Part shown: piece after piece, positions 28,183 to 37,090 of the stretch
Layout of the letters: each line of letters opens with the position of its first letter
How positions within the stretch are numbered: the first letter of the stretch is position 1
NCBI GenBank assembly: GCA_003279935.1
Contig: QCGL01000008.1
Coordinates: 1 to 64,000, forward strand
Direction: 5' to 3'
Origin: Prochlorococcus sp. AG-388-A04
GTDB taxonomy: Bacteria; Cyanobacteriota; Cyanobacteriia; PCC-6307; Cyanobiaceae
Length of the DNA stretch: 64,000 nucleotides
The notes under the pieces: generated by a model
What the model was told of the DNA's origin: nothing
The model's database searches: none
Seen by the model: only the letters and a program-made list of their open reading frames with translations
Made by a program: the position numbers and the translations under genes

Positions 28183-30633
28183 ATGATTCATATAATTGGG
28201 GCTGGTCCTGCAGGCATATCACTCGCATATTATGCTTTCCGTAAAGGTATTAAGAAGATAACCTTATATGAAAAGACAAATTTTATTGGGGGCATGTCCA
28301 GATCTTGGAAGCATGATAATTTTATTTTAGATACTGGTCCTCATATTTTTCATACTAGTGATAATGAAATAGCTTCTGATTGGGAAACGATTGGTAAAGA
28401 TATTCTCGTTGCAGGAAGTTTCAATTCTTGCAATATTTTATCAAATTATCCTAATAAACTTTTTCATTATCCTTTGTCAATATCGACTTTAAAAAAGAAT
28501 CTTGATGAAAAAGAATTTAGAAAAATTGAGATAGAACTTCAAGTACTTAAAGAGATTGACAATTCAGGCACCGCTTCAAACTTTAAAAATTTTTTAGAAG
28601 CAAAAGTTGGAAAAACTCTTACAGAGATGTTTTTCACACACTACCCTCAAAAAGTTTGGGGTTTAAAAACTGATCAAATGCTTGCAGACTGGGCTCCTCA
28701 AAGGATTTCTTTAAGAGATAAAGATGCCAATTTTTATACTAAACCTTTTGTGGCTGTAGGGCTGAATGGCACTGGTTGTTTCTATGATCGAATAATTAAT
28801 TTATTAACTGAACAGTCAGACTTTAAAATATTATTTGGCAAAGATCTCACTGGAATTGATAAAAACGCTCACTTTATAGATAGGCTAGTTTTTAACAATG
28901 AAGAAAAAATCAAAGTCGGTAAAAATGATCATGTCTTTTCAACTATTCCAGCAACAAATCTAGCCAAAATATTTAGCTTAGATTTATCTTTAAAATTTAG
29001 AGGTGTAAGGTCGCAATATTTCTTCTTCAAAAATGACAGGATAATCCCAAAAGGTTATAACTGGGTTTATTGTAGCGACTCTAATGTCTCATTTAATAGA
29101 ATAACCGAACCTTCAACAATGACTCCTGGAGTCTCACCTAAAGGTTATTCTTTTGTTTGTGTGGAAACAACCTTTGGAGATAATTGGGAAAGAGAACTTA
29201 ATCAACCTAATTCAGAATTTATTGATTGGTTAACATTAAATCCAAAGTTTAATTCAAAAGGTTACATCAAAGAACTTAACACGCAGAATTTTGAAAGATA
29301 CGTATATCCAATACAAGACAAAGATTTTCGCTCATCCTTATCTAAATATAATTCTTTAATTTCACAATATAAAAACTTAAGTGTTCTTGGAACAGGAGGC
29401 GAATTTCATTACTCTGATATGCAAATAATTTTTAGAAAAAGTAAAACATTAATAGATAGTTATCTACAAAATTATTCAAATAAAGGAATATCTCCAATTC
29501 CCTTAATTAAGAATTTCGAGCAAGAGTATAAAAAGAATCATACAGATACTCATACAATTAAAAAAAACGAATCAAATTATTTAAAAACATCAAAATTACA
29601 TTCCATTTCAAATGTATTAATCCCCTTAATTGCTGAAATAGGCATAAACCATAATGGAGACCTTAATCTTGCAAAAAAAATGATGCTAGCAGCAAAAAAC
29701 GCAGGGGCTCATTTTGCAAAATTTCAATATTATAAAAAAGATTCCAGAGTTCAAAAAAATAATCTTACTGAATACTTGCATGAGACTGCAGATGGTACTG
29801 AAATGTCTCTTAATGATATTTTTGAAAGAGCAAGATTAAACAAATATAAATGTAAAGAATTAATTGAATATGGTAAAGAGATAAATATCCCAGTCTTTTT
29901 TACAGTTTTTGATATTGAATCTGCAGCCGAGATAAAAGAACTTAACCAAAAAATTGTGAAAGTTGCATCTATGGATTGCAATAATCTTAGGCTACACAAT
30001 GAGCTTAATTCTCTAAAATTTGAGAGTATTATTATATCTACAGGTATGAGCAATATATCTGAAATAAAAAGATCATTGTCAATTTATAAAAATAGAAAAG
30101 ATATTCTATTAATGAGTTGTCGCAGTTCATATCCTGCACGATTTGAAGATATAGATTTTGGCGAGATAAATTACTTAAAAAATGAAACAAACTGTATGGT
30201 AGGCTTCTCAGATCATACTGAGGGCGATTTAGCTAGTCTAATTTCAATAGCCTCTGGTGCTACCTTCATTGAAAGACACTTTACAACTAATAAGTTCTTG
30301 CCAGGACCAGATAATAGAATGTCCATAGATCATCAAGAGACCTTAGAGTTATCAAAAAAACTTCAAATAGTTGCCGAGTCTATGAGCAAAGAGCAAAAAA
30401 TTATCCATCCAAGTGAACAGACAACTTTTGCTATGCAAAAAAGATCACTAAGATTTCCAATCTCCAAGAAAAAAGGAGACACAATACACACAGATGAGTT
30501 GATTAGTGTAGCCCCTCCAGAAGGTTATAGTATTTTTCAAGCAACACTTCCCAGAACAAACTTGAGAGTAATCAAAGATGTAGTTGAAGGTGAGCCAGTG
30601 AACGAATTAAATGTAACTTTTAGGAGTGAATAA
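28183..30633 (+). CDS. Fusion of UDP-galactopyranose-mutase-like FAD protein and NeuB-type nonulosonate synthase
   Basis: An 816-aa fusion. Residues 1 to about 440 are an FAD protein: dinucleotide loop HIIGAGPAGISLAY, GGMSRSW, and DTGPHIFHT, as in UDP-galactopyranose mutase (HIFHT), ending in GTGGEFHYSDMQ. A linker of about 35 residues follows. From about 480 comes a NeuB fold (LIAEIGINHNGDLNLAKKM, then FAKFQYYKKDSR, GFSDHTEGDLASLISIASGA and IERHFTTNK), which condenses PEP with an N-acyl sugar. Residues from about 753 look like the C-terminal SAF (antifreeze-like) domain. No stop or frameshift separates the parts. The Rossmann-fold gene starts 2 nt after it. Confidence 0.88.
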   Translation: MIHIIGAGPAGISLAYYAFRKGIKKITLYEKTNFIGGMSRSWKHDNFILDTGPHIFHTSDNEIASDWETIGKDILVAGSFNSCNILSNYPNKLFHYPLSISTLKKNLDEKEFRKIEIELQVLKEIDNSGTASNFKNFLEAKVGKTLTEMFFTHYPQKVWGLKTDQMLADWAPQRISLRDKDANFYTKPFVAVGLNGTGCFYDRIINLLTEQSDFKILFGKDLTGIDKNAHFIDRLVFNNEEKIKVGKNDHVFSTIPATNLAKIFSLDLSLKFRGVRSQYFFFKNDRIIPKGYNWVYCSDSNVSFNRITEPSTMTPGVSPKGYSFVCVETTFGDNWERELNQPNSEFIDWLTLNPKFNSKGYIKELNTQNFERYVYPIQDKDFRSSLSKYNSLISQYKNLSVLGTGGEFHYSDMQIIFRKSKTLIDSYLQNYSNKGISPIPLIKNFEQEYKKNHTDTHTIKKNESNYLKTSKLHSISNVLIPLIAEIGINHNGDLNLAKKMMLAAKNAGAHFAKFQYYKKDSRVQKNNLTEYLHETADGTEMSLNDIFERARLNKYKCKELIEYGKEINIPVFFTVFDIESAAEIKELNQKIVKVASMDCNNLRLHNELNSLKFESIIISTGMSNISEIKRSLSIYKNRKDILLMSCRSSYPARFEDIDFGEINYLKNETNCMVGFSDHTEGDLASLISIASGATFIERHFTTNKFLPGPDNRMSIDHQETLELSKKLQIVAESMSKEQKIIHPSEQTTFAMQKRSLRFPISKKKGDTIHTDELISVAPPEGYSIFQATLPRTNLRVIKDVVEGEPVNELNVTFRSE

Positions 30634-30635
30634 AA

Positions 30636-31631
30636 ATGGAAAGGATAATCGTACTTTCAAATACAGTTGGAAGAAATTTTGATAAATCTGTTAAAACAAC
30701 TGCTATAAGGGAAATTGAAGGATTTGAAGTTGTTTCTTTATTAACATCAAATGAATGTGATTATGATAGTTTGGTCAAGAAAATAATTAAAACCTCTTCA
30801 CATTTATTTGTCGATCTTGAAAAAAAGCAACCTTTAAATATAACCAATCAATTTGATCAAAAGGGTAATTTATTTAATAGCATTTTTAATTCAATAAAAC
30901 AAAATAATCTCCAAAATAAGTTGAATTTATATCCAATAAAACTCAATGACATCACCGTTAATGCAACTTGGAAGCATCTCAATAGAATTTATCAAGATAT
31001 TTCCGGACTAAAAATAGGATTAATTGGAACAGGTAATATTGGTTCAAAATTGGTTAATACGCTAACTGAATCAGGAGTAAAGGTAAGATGTTTTAATAGA
31101 GATATTAATAAAGCAATATCAGTTGTAAATAATGTCATATTAACTAAGCCAGAGCAAGTAATAGTTTCTCCTGATGTTGTGAGATGTATTGAACATTCGA
31201 TAATCAACACTTCAGGTTTAATAATTTCTTGTAGTGATATCTCCGACGACCTTTCAGATTATATTTCTTTAATACATGGAGAATACAAAATTTTTTTAAT
31301 AGGTCATTCAATACTTAAAGAAAATGCCCTAAAAAAGTTCCAAGAGAAGAATATAGATGTTCAAAGAATTGATGTTGGGAAAGAACTACTTTCATTTATT
31401 ATTGGTACTTTGAAAACAAATAATTATGATGTCTTTGGTAAAAAAACCTTCAATGAATACGAAGTATGCTCGGGAGGTTTTATTGGAGAAAAAGATAATT
31501 TAATAGTTGATAACTACAAAGACCCTAAATGGTACATAGCTTCATCTAATGGGAAAGGAGGGGTAAATTACGAAAAAAATATTGGAGGGCTAAAAAGCCT
31601 TACTGAATTAGATGATTTATACAATGGATAA
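30636..31631 (+). CDS. NAD(P)-binding Rossmann protein of unknown function
   Basis: A 331-aa protein whose middle holds a clear dinucleotide-binding loop, GLKIGLIGTGNIGSKLVNTL (about residues 124-143), as in 2-hydroxyacid or shikimate-type dehydrogenases. The first 110 residues and the C-terminal 80 (FNEYEVCSGGFIGEKDN, SSNGKGGVNYEKNIGG) match no family I know. It follows the FAD-NeuB fusion by 2 nt and almost certainly shares its transcript. A redox step in making or modifying the same nonulosonate is likely, but inferred only from position. Confidence 0.65.
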   Translation: MERIIVLSNTVGRNFDKSVKTTAIREIEGFEVVSLLTSNECDYDSLVKKIIKTSSHLFVDLEKKQPLNITNQFDQKGNLFNSIFNSIKQNNLQNKLNLYPIKLNDITVNATWKHLNRIYQDISGLKIGLIGTGNIGSKLVNTLTESGVKVRCFNRDINKAISVVNNVILTKPEQVIVSPDVVRCIEHSIINTSGLIISCSDISDDLSDYISLIHGEYKIFLIGHSILKENALKKFQEKNIDVQRIDVGKELLSFIIGTLKTNNYDVFGKKTFNEYEVCSGGFIGEKDNLIVDNYKDPKWYIASSNGKGGVNYEKNIGGLKSLTELDDLYNG

Positions 31632-31648
31632 ATCTTTAAAATTTTTTT

Positions 31649-32344
31649 TTAAAATTTTTGTCTATATATTTGCGTTTCCGCAAACTCAAGATCCTGAGGA
31701 TAATCGATATCAACTATGTAACGATCGTCAGACACAAAGAAGCCAGTCTTATCATGCATATATGACTTGTATTTGAATAAAGAATTAATTGTCGCTATGT
31801 AAAAATTTCCACTGATAAAGTAAAAATCATCTTTAAATTCTTGTCTATTCGTAGCTCCCTTTGGGCCTTGAACTAAATATTTCCAGTCATTTGTTGATTC
31901 ACTTAACTGAATACATTCACAAGGATGCTCTTTCATTTTTGTAAGTGCTACAACAGACTCAAAATCTGAATTTTCAAAGAGTTTAATCCCATTTTTTATA
32001 TCATCTAAATCTCGAATAAGAAAAGTAGGCTGAAGTATTAGAAGAGAATTAAAAGAAGCTTTTTTACTATTAATAACTTCTGAAGCATGTAAAAGGGTAT
32101 CAATTATTCTAGATTTATCAGTAGCTAGTTTGTCAGGACGCAGAATATTATTAACTCCATGGATCTTCCCTCTTTCAAGAATATTCTTATCGTCACTAGT
32201 AATAAATATTTCCAATTCAAGAAGTTTTGCGAACTCTATTGTGTAATCAATTAAAGGTTTATTTTTAATTAGAATTAAGTTTTTATTAGGTATTCCTTTA
32301 GACCCCCCCCTTGCAGGAATGATTACAGCAATATTATTCATCAA
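31649..32344 (-). CDS. neuA: Acylneuraminate (nonulosonate) cytidylyltransferase
   Basis: It activates a nonulosonic acid as its CMP sugar. The 231-aa protein begins IAVIIPARGGSKGIPNKN, the family signature, and later has TSDD, LQPTFLIRDLDDI and DIDYPQDLEFAE, with the metal-binding aspartate in the last motif. It overlaps the upstream aminotransferase gene by 11 nt on the minus strand. It faces the FAD-NeuB fusion across a convergent 17-nt gap, so the two probably belong to one pathway. Confidence 0.92.
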   Translation of the reverse strand: MMNNIAVIIPARGGSKGIPNKNLILIKNKPLIDYTIEFAKLLELEIFITSDDKNILERGKIHGVNNILRPDKLATDKSRIIDTLLHASEVINSKKASFNSLLILQPTFLIRDLDDIKNGIKLFENSDFESVVALTKMKEHPCECIQLSESTNDWKYLVQGPKGATNRQEFKDDFYFISGNFYIATINSLFKYKSYMHDKTGFFVSDDRYIVDIDYPQDLEFAETQIYRQKF

Positions 32345-33476
32345 TTTTTAATATCTCAAAAATAGATTGAGCCAATTCCCGATAGTCATTGAGTGTATTT
32401 TTTACAAAAATTGGAATGGCTACTGATTTTTCCAAATACTCTAATGTTTTTTTGGAATGATGCACTTGAATATCATCAAGTGCATGACCCCAATATGCAG
32501 AACAGTGCCATTCCATAGCATCAGGAAGAATCTTTGTACCAAAGCCAAGTTCTCCAAGCTTGGAAATAACTCTTTCTCTTTTATCAATATTTTTAACTTT
32601 AAATATAAAAGTATCATAACTACCAGAATGAGACTCGAATTCCCCCCTAACATGAACTAATGATTCCAAAGAATCTTTTAGTATCATGTATCTTTGTTTA
32701 TTTTCTTCAACTAGTCCTTCTAACTTATCTAATTGAACACTCGCAATAGTTGCTTGCAGTTCTGTCATTCTATAGTTAAAACCTGGCATTACTCTGTTAT
32801 CGTGGCCTCTCTCTAGATTGGGATTATTTTCATGACCATGATCAATATATTGCTTTATATAAGTACCATATACATCATTATCAGTAAGTGTTAATCCTCC
32901 TTCGCCACAAGTAATCATTTTGGCGAAGTCAAAGCTAAAAATTCCAATATCACCAATAGTTCCATAATGTTTTCCATTTACTTTACCCCCAATTGCTTCA
33001 CATGCATCTTCTAGGAGGACAAGATTATTCTTTTTACAATAATCTTTCAACTCTAATATAGGACCTCCTAAACCAAGCATATGAACAGCTAGAACGGCCT
33101 TTGTTTTTTTAGTAACTTTTTGTTCAAGATCATTCATATCAAGGTGCAAATTTTCATCAACATTACAAATTATTGGTTTGGCTCCCACGTCTATTACGGC
33201 TTCAACACATGCAATAAAGTTAAATGCTTGAGTAATTACCTCATCTCCGGGCTTAACTCCTGCGGCCTTAAGCGCACATTTTATTGCAGCAGTACCTGAT
33301 GAGACAGCAGAACAATTAGTTGAATTGAAGTAGTCTTGACATTTAGTATTAAATTCACGAACATAAAAATGTTTTCTTTTATTCTCAAATGATCTGTGAA
33401 AAAGAACTCCTCCTTCCTCAAATATCTTTAAGGTAGCATTTTTTTCTTCTTCCCCAATGACTTCATAACCTGGCAT
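32334..33476 (-). CDS. DegT/DnrJ/EryC1-type aminotransferase
   Basis: A PLP-dependent sugar aminotransferase (380 aa) that would install an amine on a keto-sugar. The PLP lysine is K186 in SFDFAKMITCGEGG, the cofactor aspartate is D157 in LLEDACEAIGG, and the substrate loop SSGTAAIKCALK is intact. It overlaps neuA by 11 nt. In nonulosonate pathways such enzymes make the amino sugar precursor; a role elsewhere in the island is also possible. The start MPGYEVIGEEE is normal for the family. Confidence 0.92.
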   Translation of the reverse strand: MPGYEVIGEEEKNATLKIFEEGGVLFHRSFENKRKHFYVREFNTKCQDYFNSTNCSAVSSGTAAIKCALKAAGVKPGDEVITQAFNFIACVEAVIDVGAKPIICNVDENLHLDMNDLEQKVTKKTKAVLAVHMLGLGGPILELKDYCKKNNLVLLEDACEAIGGKVNGKHYGTIGDIGIFSFDFAKMITCGEGGLTLTDNDVYGTYIKQYIDHGHENNPNLERGHDNRVMPGFNYRMTELQATIASVQLDKLEGLVEENKQRYMILKDSLESLVHVRGEFESHSGSYDTFIFKVKNIDKRERVISKLGELGFGTKILPDAMEWHCSAYWGHALDDIQVHHSKKTLEYLEKSVAIPIFVKNTLNDYRELAQSIFEILKIDE

Positions 33477-33526
33477 AAAAAAACATTAAATTCGGTTTTT
33501 ATCATAACTAATAAAGTACCTTTTTT

Positions 33527-34297
33527 TTATTGATTGCGATTCCTTTTAACCATTTCCTCATACCATTCTTTATGACCTGCTTTTATAAAGTCATTTACGG
33601 AGTGAAGGGATAATCTTACAACTATGACTCTATCAGAATCACTAGGAACTGCATCGGCAAAATGAACACTTGTAGAATGATGGATGGTACAATCTCCTAT
33701 GTTGTAAGAGGGATTAAATATAGGGAGCTTTTCATAATTTTTATTTTTTACAGTAAGTGAAAACCCAGGTTCAGAACTAGACTCATGTTCGAGAGTTGGT
33801 CCTATTGGAATTTTATAATATTTCAATCCTCCTTTGTCAGGATACTGTGGATTGAGAGATATATAAAAAGTGAGGGACTTACTTCTTTTTAGTCCAAAAT
33901 ATGCATTATCCTGATGAGGCGGAATTGGAGTCCCATATGCGCATCTAGAATGTATTTCAAAAGCTTGTAAAAATACTTCTTCTTTTAGTAGATATCTACC
34001 AATATTAAAAATATGTGAAACTATAAATTTACTAAATAATTGATAATTACAACTTAGTGGTTTATCAAAATATTTTATAAATTTTCTATTTTCAATTTCG
34101 TCTACTACCATGCCCCTTTTATCATCTTTGTAGGTCTCGATTAGATCTTGTTCATTATTTAATATATATCTATTAGTTTCCTCACATAAATCTTGAGAGT
34201 ATAAATTTGATATCTTGACTGCTGAAAAATTTTTAAAAGAATTTCCTAGTTCATCAAAGACTAATTTATTCGAATCGAACTGTTGTTTGATAAACAT
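33527..34297 (-). CDS. Phytanoyl-CoA dioxygenase-like Fe(II)/2-oxoglutarate oxygenase
   Basis: A 256-aa jelly-roll dioxygenase. The iron-binding HxD is PHQD (H128, D130), a distal histidine lies in TIHHSTSVHFA (206, 207 or 212), and Arg228 in RVIVVRLS can bind 2-oxoglutarate. It would hydroxylate or otherwise oxidise a small substrate or sugar side chain. It lies 50 nt upstream of the aminotransferase-neuA pair on the same strand, so a modification of the nonulosonate or its acyl group is a reasonable inference. Confidence 0.85.
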   Translation of the reverse strand: MFIKQQFDSNKLVFDELGNSFKNFSAVKISNLYSQDLCEETNRYILNNEQDLIETYKDDKRGMVVDEIENRKFIKYFDKPLSCNYQLFSKFIVSHIFNIGRYLLKEEVFLQAFEIHSRCAYGTPIPPHQDNAYFGLKRSKSLTFYISLNPQYPDKGGLKYYKIPIGPTLEHESSSEPGFSLTVKNKNYEKLPIFNPSYNIGDCTIHHSTSVHFADAVPSDSDRVIVVRLSLHSVNDFIKAGHKEWYEEMVKRNRNQ

Positions 34298-34412
34298 TAC
34301 TTAGTTTAAAAAGCTGAGAATTTATAAAACTTTATTTATCTTAATAGTACTAATATAAATAGCATTTTTAATCAAAACGGTCAAGAACTTATTAGAAAGA
34401 ATAATTATAAAG

Positions 34413-36020
34413 TCAAATAATTTTAAGGTTGGGTGAATTTATATATACCTCCTGAATAGGAGGACTATATGAATAAGAAATTTTTATTGCTATTACTTTG
34501 CAATTCATAGATATTGATTGATTAATAGTAGATGAATGGCCAAATATACAATATTCTGAATTAATCATTGATTCTTGAAGAGATTCTTTTTGGGGATCGA
34601 TAAATTTAATCTTTAAATTAGGAAAAGAATTATTCTTTTTAAATTTTTCAATATAAAATTTAGCTTTATTTATTCCTATTAAAGGATGAAGTCTTATTGA
34701 TAAAGAAGTTTCTTCATTTTTAAGATAAGAAAAATCTTTATTATTAAAAAATCTCAAAAGTACTAGATATATTTCTTTGGGATTTCCATCTGTTAAATAA
34801 ATAAACTTTCTTTTAGGAATAGTTTTCTTGACATTATTCAAAATAATAAAATCCTTAAGCCTCTTTAAACTTTTTTGAGCGATTGTCAATTTATAATCAA
34901 TATCTAGATCAGATAAAGCTAGAGTTAATTCTTCATATGAGGCTTTATCTTGCACAATAAAATTATTCATCCCCCAGAAGCCGTTTTTCATTTCAAAAAG
35001 ATCTGGTTTCCGATGTGGGCAATAATTATTAGAGTAAGAAGTGCCAATAAATGAATAAACAAAAATACTTTTTAGATTATGCTTTTTAAAATATTGAAAT
35101 AAGGATAAGTTTATCGTTCTTTGACAAAATTGATTTTCTGACCAAATAAAAATTTTTTTTGGATTTTTTTCTTGAATTAAATTTGGAATAGCATGAAATG
35201 ATAAAAGAGCAAATAATCTTCTATTTATATTCCTTATATTAAAAAAATTTAGAGATAACTCTGAATAATTAAAACCTTTAACTTTTCTAATATCTATAAA
35301 ATAGATTTTCAAAAGATCTTTTATTGCAAAAAAAAGTTGCCTATAATCAAGAAAATCAATTGGTGTAACAAAATAATTTTTCTTTAATGCATCCAGAATA
35401 CCTCTAGAAATAAATCTACAATTTGCAAATTCAATTATTAAAGCAAGTTTTGATTTTTTTAGAAAGAAATCAGGATAGTAGTATTTAGCCGAGCTGTTTC
35501 CTTTTTGTATCCAATAAAAAATGGTATAAAGATTATTTATAGAACATTTATTATTATCTGATTTCAAGAATAGATTTATAAACTTTCTCCAGGTTATATT
35601 TAATAATGAGTAAAAAATTATTATAAAAAAATCAATTACAGAAATTGAAAACAATATTAACCATTTAAGAGAGATATAGATTATCTGAATGAAAAAAGAA
35701 AAACTTAACTTTTTAAAATTTAAAGAAATAAGTATCCCAAAATTATATGAAAATAATTGACTATAAGAAAGACAATTTTCCAAGTCGTTTGTTAATTTAA
35801 AATTTAACCTGCCAATTAAATATGCTGTTTTAAGGTCACAAGTTTCATATGCAAAAATATCCCTTTCAAAAACAGCCGTGAGGAAAAGTAAATTATTATT
35901 TTTATTTATAATAATTTCCTTTTTCTTTCTTTTATTTCTATGCCTACATAAAATTTTGTAGATATAGGATGCTTCATTAATTCCAATTTTCTTATTATTT
36001 TTAAGAAATTTATTAAACAT
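34413..36020 (-). CDS. Putative surface carbohydrate glycosyltransferase (GT-B-like)
   Basis: A 535-aa protein, very lysine- and asparagine-rich. A hydrophobic stretch at about residues 118-150 may anchor it to the membrane. The C-terminal half looks like a GT-B type nucleotide-sugar or polymer-glycosyl fold: VYSFIGTSYSNNYCPHRKPD, IRLHPLIG, and the late IFGHSSTINQSISMNCKVIA motif, which resembles the loop of CDP-glycerol and capsule transferases. The precise activity is not recognisable. It lies between the dioxygenase and deacetylase genes. Confidence 0.6.
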   Translation of the reverse strand: MFNKFLKNNKKIGINEASYIYKILCRHRNKRKKKEIIINKNNNLLFLTAVFERDIFAYETCDLKTAYLIGRLNFKLTNDLENCLSYSQLFSYNFGILISLNFKKLSFSFFIQIIYISLKWLILFSISVIDFFIIIFYSLLNITWRKFINLFLKSDNNKCSINNLYTIFYWIQKGNSSAKYYYPDFFLKKSKLALIIEFANCRFISRGILDALKKNYFVTPIDFLDYRQLFFAIKDLLKIYFIDIRKVKGFNYSELSLNFFNIRNINRRLFALLSFHAIPNLIQEKNPKKIFIWSENQFCQRTINLSLFQYFKKHNLKSIFVYSFIGTSYSNNYCPHRKPDLFEMKNGFWGMNNFIVQDKASYEELTLALSDLDIDYKLTIAQKSLKRLKDFIILNNVKKTIPKRKFIYLTDGNPKEIYLVLLRFFNNKDFSYLKNEETSLSIRLHPLIGINKAKFYIEKFKKNNSFPNLKIKFIDPQKESLQESMINSEYCIFGHSSTINQSISMNCKVIAIKISYSYSPPIQEVYINSPNLKII

Positions 36021-36226
36021 AACTTTATCGATTAATTTTAGGTTTAAGTTGAATTAGTTATCATAATAAATAATTTATAATCAAAATAGTTTTTAATAAT
36101 ATTTTAAAAGCTAAAACTAAATCATTTTTATAATTAATTATCTAAATTATTTAAGCAATTATTCTATAAGGCAGCTCTTACTTCTTAATTTAGAAAGAGG
36201 TTAAATGAATGTGAAGATCATATTTA

Positions 36227-36937
36227 TTAATTTTTTAAAAAAATCAATTTTAATTTTTTATAAATCTTCGGCTTTATTAACTTTTTAAAAAATTCCATGA
36301 GTACAAGTTTCAATCTAAATAATAAATTTAGTTTACCTTGAAGAACAGACTTTATAAATAGAATATTTTGATGGTTCGATTTGTGTATGGATAATCTAGG
36401 AATCAATTTCTTTTTTGATTTCAAGTATGGATTAGAAATTGCAACAAATTGATAAAAATCAAAGCATGTTTTTAAAACATTTTTTGAATAATTTCCAAAA
36501 GGAATAGATAATTCAGTTATTTCTTTGCCGATGATTTTTGAAAGTAAAAACTTAGAATGTTTTAATTCATAAATTAATTTCTGCTGATTTAATTTTGAAA
36601 GATCGATATGCGAATGACTATGAGATCCTATATTTGTTCCTAATTTGTGAAGACCTAAAATATCAGCTTCTGAGAGATATCCTCTGGAATTTATCTTACT
36701 TGTAATTATGTAAGCTTTAGTTTTGAAGCCTAACAAATTAGCATATTTTATTGCAGGGATTATTGAAAAATAACCATCATCAAAAGTTAAGGTAATTTTA
36801 TTTGGATTTAATTCTTTAGATAAATCATATATCAATTTCTTAAATTCCAATAAAGTAAGATCATAGAAATTATCTTCGTTATTTGAACAATCAAAACTAT
36901 GGAATAGTAATGCGGTTTTGTTTTTTATTACGTTCAT
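36227..36937 (-). CDS. NodB-type polysaccharide deacetylase
   Basis: A 236-aa carbohydrate esterase 4 domain that would remove N- or O-acetyl groups from a glycan. Motif 1 is TFDDGYFS with the catalytic base pair DD, and motif 2 is SHSHSHIDLS with the metal-binding histidines. The start is within a run of hydrophobic residues (NKTALLFHSF) typical of the first strand. No clear signal peptide is seen, so it may act on an intracellular precursor. It is 206 nt from the next minus-strand gene. Confidence 0.85.
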   Translation of the reverse strand: MNVIKNKTALLFHSFDCSNNEDNFYDLTLLEFKKLIYDLSKELNPNKITLTFDDGYFSIIPAIKYANLLGFKTKAYIITSKINSRGYLSEADILGLHKLGTNIGSHSHSHIDLSKLNQQKLIYELKHSKFLLSKIIGKEITELSIPFGNYSKNVLKTCFDFYQFVAISNPYLKSKKKLIPRLSIHKSNHQNILFIKSVLQGKLNLLFRLKLVLMEFFKKLIKPKIYKKLKLIFLKN

Positions 36938-37090
36938 ATATTTCTTATTTTAGTTTTTTTATTAAAAATATTTTACAATAAAATGAATTGAGAATATTAT
37001 GGAATGATAAAAATAATTTCCAAATAAGGTAAAAGAATTTTAAAAAATTGAATCTTTTGAATAGATCTCTTTATTAAAAATAATTTGCTA

